Both the position numbers and the translations under genes were made by a program. A stretch of 5,643 bases of DNA from Rhodoferax sp. (GTDB lineage Bacteria > Pseudomonadota > Gammaproteobacteria > Burkholderiales > Burkholderiaceae_C). The DNA lies in the NCBI GenBank assembly GCA_017880985.1, contig JADGRK010000180.1, positions 1-5,643 on the forward strand. The letters run 5' to 3'. Positions 1 through 5,643 of this stretch are shown piece by piece. The notes under the pieces were generated by a model. That model was not told the origin of the DNA. It saw nothing but the letters and a program-made list of their open reading frames with translations, and did no database searches. The stretch's first letter is position 1. Each line of letters opens with the position of its first letter.

Positions 1-637
1 TCAAAATGGGCAGGCTGATGTGATCGGAGTACTTGTTGATGATGCTCTTGACTTTCCACGCGCTGGCGTAGTCCATTGCATCCTCGCGCAGGTGCAGGAT
101 GACGCTGGTGCCGCGCGCCGGGCGGGTGATCGGCTCGACTTCAAAGTTGCCGGCGCCACCGCTGATCCAGCGCACCCCTTCGTCGGCTTTCATGCCGGCG
201 CGGCGCGATTCCACGATGATCTTGTCGGCAACGATGAAGCCGGAATAAAAACCGACGCCAAACTGCCCGATCAGCTGCCCTTGCTCCGACACATTGGCCT
301 TCTGGTCGCCGGTCAGTTTGGACATGAAGTCTTTGGTGCCGCTCTTGGCAATGGTGCCCAGGTGCTCGATCGCTTCCTGCGTGCTCATGCCAATGCCGTT
401 GTCGGTGATGGTGAGCGTTTTCGCGTCCTTGTCAAAAGACACCCGCACTTCGAGCGTGGGGGCATCTTCATACAGGCCGCTGTCGTTGATGGCTTCAAAG
501 CGCAGCTTGTCGCAGGCGTCCGACGCGTTGGAGATCAGCTCGCGCAGGAAAATCTCTTTGTTGGAGTACAGCGAGTGCGTGACGAGGTGGAGCAGCTGCG
601 CCACTTCGGCCTGAAAGGAGAGGGTTTGTTTGGTCAT
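1..637 (-). CDS. htpG: HtpG, Hsp90-family molecular chaperone (N-terminal part, runs off left edge)
   Basis: Cytosolic Hsp90 homologue, an ATP-driven dimeric chaperone that helps mature and refold client proteins under stress. Only 212 residues are in the window, against about 620-630 for the full bacterial protein, so this is essentially the N-terminal GHKL ATPase domain. Visible motifs are ELISNASDA (catalytic Glu33, Mg-binding Asn37), DNGIGM at 79-84 (nucleotide-contacting Asp79), the lid segment GTIAKSGT at 94-101, GQFGVGFYS at 124-132 and the GTS at 176-178 that closes the ATP pocket. The stretch HSLYSNKEIFLREL is near-identical to E. coli HtpG as I recall it. The ATG at 637 matches the family N-terminus. 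The Shine-Dalgarno is weak, with only AAG just upstream. No stop is reached at the window edge, so the middle and C-terminal dimerisation domains lie outside. It is divergent from queA, and a sigma-32-type promoter lies 65-92 bp upstream. Identification is secure. Confidence 0.97.
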   Translation of the reverse strand, partial: MTKQTLSFQAEVAQLLHLVTHSLYSNKEIFLRELISNASDACDKLRFEAINDSGLYEDAPTLEVRVSFDKDAKTLTITDNGIGMSTQEAIEHLGTIAKSGTKDFMSKLTGDQKANVSEQGQLIGQFGVGFYSGFIVADKIIVESRRAGMKADEGVRWISGGAGNFEVEPITRPARGTSVILHLREDAMDYASAWKVKSIINKYSDHISLPIL

Positions 638-701
638 GGGCTTGAGCGGGTTAAAAAAACGGATTCGGCGTGCCAGGGGTGCGCGACGCGGGAAGCTTTC
701 A

Positions 702-729
702 ATTATGGGCGATAGCAAGCGGTTTCAAG
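702..729 (-). promoter_or_regulatory. Putative sigma-32 (RpoH) heat-shock promoter of htpG
   Basis: On the minus strand a CTTGAAA box (723-729) is followed after 13 nt by CCCATAAT (702-709). The RpoH consensus is roughly CTTGAA, 13-17 nt, CCCCATnT. The -35 is a full match, and the -10 keeps CCCAT with G in place of the first C. Transcription would begin near 695, giving a leader of roughly 58 nt before the htpG ATG. The boxes also resemble a sigma-70 promoter (TTGAAA / CATAAT), but with a short 15-nt spacer that fits sigma-32 better. HtpG is a classical RpoH regulon member, so position and target agree. Assigned by eye only. Confidence 0.72.
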
Positions 730-801
730 GGGCGGCAGGCCGCACTGCGACAATCCAGGCTCCGATTCACTTGGTACGGGCCTGTCCGGCCCTCAAGCTC
801 C

Positions 802-1920
802 ATGCCCATTAATGCCGTCGGCGCTACGCGCCGGTTCACTCTCAGCGACTTCGACTTCACGCTACCGCCTGAGCTGATCGCCCAGCACCCGGCTCCAGAG
901 CGCAGCGGCTCGCGCCTGCTCGACGGTATCGGCAGCTTGCCGACCGACCGGATATTTCGTGACCTGCCCGCGCTGCTACGCCAGGGCGATTTGCTGGTCT
1001 TCAACGACACCAAAGTCATCAAGGCCCGCCTGTTTGGGGAAAAGCCCACCGGCGGCAAGCTCGAACTGCTGATCGAGCGGGTGCTCGGCGGCAACCAGGT
1101 GGCGGCCCACATGCGGGTCAGCAAAAAGCCCGAAGTCGGCACCACGCTGGCTTTGACCGGCGCACCCGGCACGCACGATGGCCTGCGCGCGACCCTGCTG
1201 GGCCGCTGGCCAGATGCCGACGGCGCCCTGTTCCGCCTGGTGCTCTCCAACGACGCGGGCGACGACCCCTGGGCGCTGATGGCACGCCACGGCCATGTGC
1301 CGCTGCCGCCCTACATCACCCATACCGATGCGCCTGAGGATGCGCAACGCTACCAGACCGTGTTTGCCAAAAACCCGGGTGCGGTGGCGGCTCCCACTGC
1401 CGCGCTGCATTTTGACGAGGCCCTGCTCGCCAGGATCGACGCCGTGGGCGCGCAGCGCGCCTTTGTGACGCTGCACGTTGGTGCTGGCACTTTTCAGCCG
1501 GTCAAAACCGAAAACCTGGCCGAACACCAGATGCACAGCGAATGGTATGAGGTGCCACTGGCCACGCAGCAGGCGATTCTTGACTGCCGTGCGCGTGGCG
1601 GCAGGGTGATTGCAGTGGGCACAACCAGCGTGCGCGCACTGGAGTCGTGGGCCAGGGAAGTCGGGGTCGGATCCACGGCTCTGACCCCAATTCCCAGCTC
1701 CTTTTCCGCCGACACGCGGATCTTCATCACGCCCGGATTTGACTTCAAGCTGGTGGACCTGTTGCTGACCAACTTTCATTTGCCGAAGTCCAGCTTGATG
1801 ATGCTGGTGAGCGCCTTTGCCGGTTACGAACACATCAGGGCGCTGTACCGTCACGCCATCAGCGAGCAATACCGGTTTTTCAGCTATGGCGATGCGATGT
1901 TGTTGACGCGCCAACTTTGA
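802..1920 (+). CDS. queA: QueA, S-adenosylmethionine:tRNA ribosyltransferase-isomerase
   Basis: Cytoplasmic enzyme of queuosine synthesis. It transfers and isomerises the ribosyl moiety of SAM onto preQ1 at tRNA position 34, giving epoxyqueuosine. The 372-residue product is close to the roughly 356 of E. coli. Conserved blocks are FTLPPELIAQHP near the N-terminus, GDLLVFNDTKVIKARLFG, GAVAAPTAALHF at 193-204, HVGAGTFQPV at 225-234, VIAVGTTSVRALES at 269-282, TNFHLPKSSLMML from 323 and YRFFSYGDAML at 357-367. The ATG at 802 is chosen because homology begins within ten residues of it. The same frame is open upstream to a GTG at 670, but that extension has no family counterpart and would cross the htpG promoter. 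The Shine-Dalgarno is poor. Residues 285-298 (REVGVGSTALTPIP) are an extra, low-conservation segment encoded by a palindrome described separately. tgt follows after 48 bp, probably in one operon. Confidence 0.96.
   Translation: MPINAVGATRRFTLSDFDFTLPPELIAQHPAPERSGSRLLDGIGSLPTDRIFRDLPALLRQGDLLVFNDTKVIKARLFGEKPTGGKLELLIERVLGGNQVAAHMRVSKKPEVGTTLALTGAPGTHDGLRATLLGRWPDADGALFRLVLSNDAGDDPWALMARHGHVPLPPYITHTDAPEDAQRYQTVFAKNPGAVAAPTAALHFDEALLARIDAVGAQRAFVTLHVGAGTFQPVKTENLAEHQMHSEWYEVPLATQQAILDCRARGGRVIAVGTTSVRALESWAREVGVGSTALTPIPSSFSADTRIFITPGFDFKLVDLLLTNFHLPKSSLMMLVSAFAGYEHIRALYRHAISEQYRFFSYGDAMLLTRQL
1655..1695. repeat. Imperfect palindrome inside queA, REP-like or small mobile repeat
   Basis: Inner arms GGGGTCGGA (1663-1671) and TCTGACCCC (1680-1688) pair at 8 of 9 positions across an 8-nt spacer. 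The symmetry extends outward to GGGAA (1655-1659) and TTCCC (1691-1695), with a 3-versus-2-nt interruption. GGGGTCAGA/TCTGACCCC arms resemble short palindromes I associate with REP-type elements in beta- and gammaproteobacteria; that resemblance is from memory. The repeat is translated in frame as QueA residues 285-298, in a variable loop between the SVRALES and DTRIFI blocks. Relative to E. coli QueA this loop is about six residues longer. The palindrome is visible; its mobile origin is an inference. Confidence 0.55.
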
Positions 1921-1968
1921 TTGCCTCGCCCGGAATTGTGGGATCCGCGGGATGCAACAATAGCGTCC

Positions 1969-3117
1969 ATGCTCCAATTTGACCTGCTCCAAACCGATCC
2001 TGCCAGCCACGCCCGCCGTGGCCGCCTGACCCTGAACCACGGTGTGGTCGAGACCCCGATCTTCATGCCAGTGGGCACCTATGGCACGGTCAAGGGCGTG
2101 ACGCCACGCAGTCTTGATGACATGGGTGCGCAAATCATTCTGGGCAACACCTTCCATTTGTGGATGCGCCCGGGGCTGGACGTGATGCAAAGCTTTGGCG
2201 GCTTGCACGCGTTCGAGAATTGGAATCAGCCGATCCTGACCGATTCGGGTGGCTTTCAGGTCTGGAGCCTGGGGGCCATGCGCAAAATTTCTGAAGAAGG
2301 CGTGCGCTTTTCATCGCCCGTGAATGGCGACAAGCTGTTCATGTCGCCTGAGGTCAGCATCCAGATTCAAACCACGCTGAATTCCGACATCGCCATGCAG
2401 TTGGACGAATGCACGCCCTATCTGTCGGTCGAGCCCAGAACCAAAGGCCAGATCACCACTGAGCGCGAAGCGCGCAGTTCGATGGAAATGAGCCTGCGCT
2501 GGGCCAAACGCAGTCAGGCCGAATTTGCCCGGCTCGAAAACCCCAATGCTTTGTTCGGCATTGTGCAAGGCGGCATGTTTGAGGGCCTGCGCCAGGAGTC
2601 ACTGGAGCAACTGGTGGCCATGGACTTTCCGGGCTATGCCGTGGGCGGTGTCAGCGTCGGCGAACCCAAGGATGAGATGTTGCGCATCATGGCGCATACG
2701 CCGCAGCGGCTACCGGCGCACAAGCCGCGCTACCTGATGGGCGTCGGCACACCGGAAGATCTGGTTGAAGGCGTGGCGCAAGGGGTAGATATGTTTGACT
2801 GCGTCATGCCGACCCGCAATGCGCGCAACGGCACCTTGTTCACCCGCTTTGGCGACCTGAAAATCCGCAATGCACGCCACAAGACCGACCACGGGCCGCT
2901 CGACGCCAGCTGCACCTGTTACGCCTGTGCCGGTTTTTCAAGAGCCTACCTGCACCACCTGGACCGCTGCGGCGAAATGCTCAGCCCGATGCTCTCCAGC
3001 ATCCACAACCTGCACTACTACCTGAACCTGATGCGCGAGGTACGGGAAGCGCTTGAGGCTGGACGCTTCGGCGCGTTTGTGGCCCAGTTCAAGGCTGATC
3101 GGGGACGTGGGGTGTGA
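1969..3117 (+). CDS. tgt: Tgt, queuine/preQ1 tRNA-guanine transglycosylase
   Basis: Cytoplasmic zinc enzyme that swaps guanine-34 for preQ1 in tRNAs for Asp, Asn, His and Tyr, the step before QueA. The 382-residue TIM-barrel protein (E. coli 375) shows LTDSGGFQV with general acid/base Asp92, substrate-recognition DECTPY at 146-151 (Asp146), FGIVQGG with Gln200, nucleophile Asp277 in DMFDCVMPTRNARNG, and the zinc ligands Cys315, Cys317, Cys320 and His346 (CxCxxC...H). All catalytic and metal residues are intact. The ATG at 1969 gives MLQFDLLQTD, which aligns with the family start. An in-frame TTG at 1921, directly after the queA stop, would add 16 unconserved residues. No clear Shine-Dalgarno precedes either start. 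About ten extra residues follow DECTPY compared with E. coli. The gene ends 30 bp from the stop of the convergent FIST gene; the yajC-secD genes that often follow tgt are absent. Confidence 0.97.
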   Translation: MLQFDLLQTDPASHARRGRLTLNHGVVETPIFMPVGTYGTVKGVTPRSLDDMGAQIILGNTFHLWMRPGLDVMQSFGGLHAFENWNQPILTDSGGFQVWSLGAMRKISEEGVRFSSPVNGDKLFMSPEVSIQIQTTLNSDIAMQLDECTPYLSVEPRTKGQITTEREARSSMEMSLRWAKRSQAEFARLENPNALFGIVQGGMFEGLRQESLEQLVAMDFPGYAVGGVSVGEPKDEMLRIMAHTPQRLPAHKPRYLMGVGTPEDLVEGVAQGVDMFDCVMPTRNARNGTLFTRFGDLKIRNARHKTDHGPLDASCTCYACAGFSRAYLHHLDRCGEMLSPMLSSIHNLHYYLNLMREVREALEAGRFGAFVAQFKADRGRGV

Positions 3118-3147
3118 TCTGGAAGGCTATCCATTTGATGCCAGCCG

Positions 3148-4440
3148 CTATTGGCCGGTATTGGCTGTGAACACCGTCAACACCCCGGTATAGCCATACA
3201 GATGGTTGCGGGCAATCTCGCCGGCGGCAAAAAAACCCACCAGCGGCACATCGCCCAAGGCGCGGCGAATGATTTGCAGCTCGGCACTCGGACCGCCAAA
3301 GTGCGCTCCACCGCGCCCGGTGCAACTCACATAAACCGCCCCGGCAATACCGCGCGCCGGATGCGGCGCCGACTCGGCCTCGGACGCAGCCAGCGCCAGC
3401 GCCGCTTCGACCGGCAGTTCTTCGGGCTCCAGCTCTTCGCGGATTTCGGCACAAACCCGAATCAGATCGGCCTTGGCGGCCTGGGCATTGCGCTGACAAA
3501 AAACCAGTTGCATGCCCGCCTCCAGCCGCTCGGCCACGGCAATGCCGCGTTGCGCCGGGTCCAGCCCGATGATGTGGCGCACGATCACGTCGTTGCCAAA
3601 ATGGCCGGTCTGGCGCACCGCCGCGGTATCTGCCACACCCCGGCCCGAACCCCCATCCTGCGTTCGCACCAGCCCGACCAGCGTGGCGCGCACCACATCC
3701 AGCGCTTGCTGCGGTTGATCCAGACTGATGTGCAAATCGCGCAACATCACATCCAGCGCCGCCTCGCCATCGAGCGTGGCCACGACGTGGTTCTCGGCGG
3801 CCGTCACCCGGTGCGTTTTGGCGACCGGCAGGCAGCCCTGGGTAACGCGTGACACCAGACTGATGCCGGGGCCAAAAGCGACCCCGCTCAAGCCACCACT
3901 GAAGACACCGCTGGCAGCGCCCTGGCCGCTGATATTGCCGTCACCGCCAATCGCGAACTGGACCATTTTTGAGCGGCTGGACGACAAGCCGCCAAACAAA
4001 TAGCCCGAGTCAGTGCGTTGCGCCATTTCTTCGATCAACTCGCCCACGTCGGGCGTATTGGCATCGGCATGAATCAAGGCCGTGTGGGCCTCAAACCCGA
4101 GCCCGAGCGGTGCCACGCCAGAAAACACCCGGTACTGATCGGTGGGCAACTCGCACAACATCAGGGCCAGCGCCGGCTCATCAAAATACTCGACGTTGTT
4201 GGATGCAATGCCGACCCCGACGGTGCCCGACCAGTCAGTGATCTCGGGTAACTCGGCTCCCAGATGAGCCAGAATCTCCTGCGCCTGTTCGGCGTAATGG
4301 TCGGTAATGTAGAGCAGGGCCAGGGTCGGGCTACTGGCATAGCCGTGCAGTGCCATTTGCGCGCGCACCTGGGCCAACGCCAGGCCAGCCGCCATGCGCC
4401 ACTGCGGATGCGTGGCATGGCCGTAGGGAAACAGCTTCAT
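3148..4440 (-). CDS. FIST-domain sensory protein (FIST_N plus FIST_C)
   Basis: A 430-residue soluble protein with no visible signal peptide or membrane segment. The N-terminal half, about residues 35-230, looks like FIST_N: LALLYITDHY at 41-50, GTVGVGIAS at 72-80, the glycine/serine-rich GYLFGGLSSSR at 146-156, and GVFSGGLSGVAFG at 178-190. The C-terminal half looks like FIST_C: VYVSCTGRG at 369-377, FGGPSAEL at 381-388, GFFAAGEI at 402-409 and YGYTGVLTVF at 415-424. FIST domains are proposed to bind small ligands such as amino acids and often sit in signalling proteins; the FIST_C fold is shared with eukaryotic FBXO22. Here the domains stand alone, with no kinase, GGDEF or methyl-accepting partner in the chain, so ligand and output are unknown. 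It begins 8 bp after the PhaM stop with no good Shine-Dalgarno, suggesting translational coupling. The family call is firm; the function is not known. Confidence 0.88.
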   Translation of the reverse strand: MKLFPYGHATHPQWRMAAGLALAQVRAQMALHGYASSPTLALLYITDHYAEQAQEILAHLGAELPEITDWSGTVGVGIASNNVEYFDEPALALMLCELPTDQYRVFSGVAPLGLGFEAHTALIHADANTPDVGELIEEMAQRTDSGYLFGGLSSSRSKMVQFAIGGDGNISGQGAASGVFSGGLSGVAFGPGISLVSRVTQGCLPVAKTHRVTAAENHVVATLDGEAALDVMLRDLHISLDQPQQALDVVRATLVGLVRTQDGGSGRGVADTAAVRQTGHFGNDVIVRHIIGLDPAQRGIAVAERLEAGMQLVFCQRNAQAAKADLIRVCAEIREELEPEELPVEAALALAASEAESAPHPARGIAGAVYVSCTGRGGAHFGGPSAELQIIRRALGDVPLVGFFAAGEIARNHLYGYTGVLTVFTANTGQ

Positions 4441-4448
4441 CGCCCGCG

Positions 4449-5156
4449 TCAGGTGCTTCGCGGATTGGTTTTTTTCACCAGTCTTTTAGGTGATTTTTTG
4501 GCTGCAGATCTTGCTGCACTTGCGCCAGCCGCTACTTTTTTAGTCGCTTTTACCGCTTCCTTGGCAAACCCTGCGGCCATGTTTTTGGTCGCATCCATGG
4601 CGGTTTTTTGGGTGGCGTCTTTCATGGCGCTGGCGGCAATTTGCTGGAACTGTTTGGTCAGTGAACCCCACAACTGCATCGGATCAATCAATCCGCTCGC
4701 CGCCGCAGCCGCAGCGGGTTTGGCCGCCCGTCCGACCTTTTGCGCGATTTCTTGCGCATCGTCAGCCACATCGGAAAGAGTCTGGGCGGTGGAGGCCGCT
4801 TTTTCAGTGACCCGCTGCACCCCGGAATAGACCGTATCGGCGGCTTTCAGCTTGAGCGCATTGGCCATGTCGCCAATGTTGAAGTTCATGCCCTTGAGCG
4901 TGGCCAGCGTCATTTTTTGCACTTCCAGCGCCTGCACGGTGGCGCCCAGTGCTTTGGAATTTTGATCCAGCCAAAAGTGCACCGCCTTGAGTTCGGTGAT
5001 GCGTTTGTCGAGCTCTTCCACGTTGAGCGTGGGCGCAATCCAGTTGGCCAGGTTGGGCATCTGTGGAATGGTTTGCGTCGCCCCCTTGGCCAGATTCTGA
5101 AGAAAATCAAAACCGGGAACGTATTTGCCGAAACCAGTATATTCTGAGTCACTCAT
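4449..5156 (-). CDS. phaM: PhaM-family polyhydroxyalkanoate granule regulatory protein
   Basis: In Ralstonia eutropha, PhaM binds the PHB synthase PhaC1, activates it, and ties PHB granules to the nucleoid so they are shared at division. This 235-residue protein has the conserved N-terminal block: FGKYVPGFDFLQNLAKGA at 9-26, PQMPNLANWIAPTLNVEELD at 31-50, and a predicted helical stretch ELKAVHFWLDQNSKAL with QALEVQKMTLATLKGMN to about 91. Residues 100-145 look amphipathic and phasin-like, followed by an alanine run at 145-153. The C-terminus from about 200 is rich in Lys and Ala (KATKKVAA, AAKKSPKRLVKK), a histone-H1-like tail suited to DNA binding. The ATG at 5156 is preferred because GGAGG lies 4 nt upstream; an ATG at 5183 would add nine residues and skip that site. 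It lies downstream of PCu(A)C and 8 bp before the FIST gene. A generic phasin is the alternative, but the N-terminal block favours PhaM. Confidence 0.88.
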   Translation of the reverse strand: MSDSEYTGFGKYVPGFDFLQNLAKGATQTIPQMPNLANWIAPTLNVEELDKRITELKAVHFWLDQNSKALGATVQALEVQKMTLATLKGMNFNIGDMANALKLKAADTVYSGVQRVTEKAASTAQTLSDVADDAQEIAQKVGRAAKPAAAAAASGLIDPMQLWGSLTKQFQQIAASAMKDATQKTAMDATKNMAAGFAKEAVKATKKVAAGASAARSAAKKSPKRLVKKTNPRST

Positions 5157-5160
5157 AGTG

Positions 5161-5165
5161 CCTCC
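5161..5165 (-). promoter_or_regulatory. Strong Shine-Dalgarno of phaM
   Basis: GGAGG on the minus strand ends 4 nt before the ATG at 5156. It decides the phaM start against the in-frame ATG at 5183, which lies upstream of it. It is the only strong ribosome binding site seen in the window. Confidence 0.8.
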
Positions 5166-5214
5166 AAAAGGGGTTGTGAACATTGAACCACCGACAGCTT
5201 ACCCCAATGTGGAG
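5162..5214. repeat. Imperfect inverted repeat overlapping the phaM ribosome binding site
   Basis: Read on the minus strand, CTCCA-CATT-GGGGT (5201-5214) is mirrored by ACCCC-TTT-TGGAG (5162-5174). This is two 5-bp stems split by a 4x3 internal loop, with 26 nt between the arms. The second arm covers four bases of the phaM GGAGG. In RNA it could fold over the ribosome binding site; in DNA it could be a protein-binding dyad. It occupies most of the 59-bp PCu(A)C-phaM gap. No T-run follows, so it does not look like a terminator. The repeat is visible, but its role is unproven and it could be chance. Confidence 0.4.
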
Positions 5215-5215
5215 C

Positions 5216-5643
5216 TTATGGCGATCTGCCCGCGTGCCAGACTTTAGTGGTTGAGGGCGCCTTGGTGGCAGGCGTGTTGCCGTGCATTGAATGATCCATC
5301 GTGGCATCTTTGCCATGCGCCATGCCAGCGGGGGCAACGGCCGCCACCGGCACCTTGAGTTCAAGCTGGCTCTGCACACCCTTGGCGTCCCTGAACACCA
5401 GAGTCAAGGGCACACGGCTGCCTTGGGTCAGCGGCGCTTTCAAGTCCATCAGCATCACGTGGTAACCACCGGACTTGAGTTCAACCGCCTTGCCAGCGGG
5501 CAGCTCCAGGCCGCCCTTGACTTCGCCCATTTTCATCACGCCGCTTTCCATCGTCATCTGATGCACTTGCGTTACACCGGCCATGGGTGAAGCCACCCCG
5601 ACCAGCCGGGCACCGTCTTTGGCCGTCAGGGTCATGAAGGCGC
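5216..5643 (-). CDS. PCu(A)C-family periplasmic copper chaperone (C-terminal part, runs off right edge)
   Basis: Cupredoxin-like periplasmic protein that binds Cu(I) and helps load the CuA site of cytochrome c oxidase, usually with Sco-type proteins. The frame stays open to the edge (Ala-Phe before MTLTAKDGARLVG), and family members normally have AFMTLT or AYMTLT here. The Met codon at 5633-5635 is therefore internal, and the signal peptide lies outside the window. Counting from that Met, the metal ligands are His25, Met36, His59 and Met61. The order H-x10-M-x22-H-x-M is close to the published H(M)X10MX21HXM motif, with GGLELPAGKAVELKSGGYHVMLMDL around the second half. After the domain comes a His/Met-rich segment, MAHGKDATMDHSMHG at 105-119, then a Thr/Pro/Lys tail ending in HAGRSP. 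No copper or oxidase partner gene is visible in the window. The downstream phaM gene is functionally unrelated. Confidence 0.92.
   Translation of the reverse strand, partial: AFMTLTAKDGARLVGVASPMAGVTQVHQMTMESGVMKMGEVKGGLELPAGKAVELKSGGYHVMLMDLKAPLTQGSRVPLTLVFRDAKGVQSQLELKVPVAAVAPAGMAHGKDATMDHSMHGNTPATKAPSTTKVWHAGRSP

Noticed and set aside
20..715. A 231-codon plus-strand open frame
   Set aside because: It is antisense to htpG, whose conserved ATPase motifs are clear on the minus strand, and its translation resembles no family I know.
732..743. Small dyad GCGGC-AG-GCCGC just upstream of the htpG -35 box
   Set aside because: Only 5-bp arms in GC-rich DNA; it does not match CIRCE or another known heat-shock operator and is likely chance.
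670..801. N-terminal extension of QueA from a GTG at 670
   Set aside because: The 44 added residues have no family counterpart and would overlap the htpG promoter; the ATG at 802 matches the usual QueA start.
1921..1968. TTG start for Tgt directly after the queA stop
   Set aside because: The 16 extra residues are not conserved in Tgt; the ATG at 1969 aligns with the family N-terminus.
976..2208. A 410-codon open frame on the minus strand across queA and the start of tgt
   Set aside because: It lies opposite two unmistakable enzyme genes, has no recognisable domain and is His/Arg/Gln-rich as expected of an antisense frame in GC-rich DNA.
3143..3168. Possible terminator hairpin with AGCC/GGCT ends and a repeated TATTGGC at the tgt-FIST junction
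   Set aside because: The stem is only about 4 bp, there is no T-run, and it lies mostly within the FIST coding sequence.
3151..3852. A 233-codon plus-strand open frame
   Set aside because: It is antisense to the FIST_C domain; its Arg/His-rich composition is a shadow of the real gene.
5171..5206. Sigma-70-like promoter for phaM (TTGGGG, 17 nt, AATGTT on the minus strand)
   Set aside because: The spacing is right, but the -10 matches only two of six consensus bases, too weak to annotate.

Overview
The window looks like chromosome of a GC-rich betaproteobacterium, most likely Burkholderiales and probably Comamonadaceae-like (Rhodoferax/Polaromonas/Acidovorax type). This placement is inferred from a PhaM-type polyhydroxyalkanoate granule protein, from the style of the QueA, Tgt and HtpG sequences, and from GC-rich codon use throughout. 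No 16S or other decisive marker is present, so genus is not assigned.

Layout, left to right. (1) 1-637, minus strand: the N-terminal third of the HtpG (Hsp90) chaperone, running off the left edge. (2) 638-801: a divergent intergenic region carrying a good match to a sigma-32 heat-shock promoter facing htpG. (3) 802-1920 and 1969-3117, plus strand: queA and tgt, two enzymes of tRNA queuosine biosynthesis, 48 bp apart and probably co-transcribed. Tgt exchanges guanine-34 for preQ1, and QueA then builds epoxyqueuosine on it. The queA frame contains a 41-bp imperfect palindrome that looks like a small mobile or REP-like repeat absorbed into the protein. (4) 3148-4440, minus strand, convergent with tgt: a FIST-domain sensory protein. 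(5) 4449-5156, minus strand, 8 bp upstream of the FIST gene: a PhaM-family granule-associated, DNA-binding protein with a histone-H1-like lysine/alanine tail. (6) 5216-5643, minus strand: the C-terminal part of a periplasmic PCu(A)C copper chaperone, running off the right edge.

The minus-strand genes at the right read PCu(A)C, then phaM, then FIST. The tight phaM-FIST spacing suggests one transcript and translational coupling. The 59-bp PCu(A)C-phaM gap carries an imperfect inverted repeat whose distal arm includes the phaM Shine-Dalgarno sequence.

Most of the window is ordinary housekeeping and storage-polymer gene content. I found no CRISPR array, rRNA, tRNA, prophage, transposase or clearly new defence system. 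The points most worth a second look are the palindrome inside queA, the phaM-FIST coupling, the inverted repeat over the phaM ribosome binding site and the htpG heat-shock promoter.
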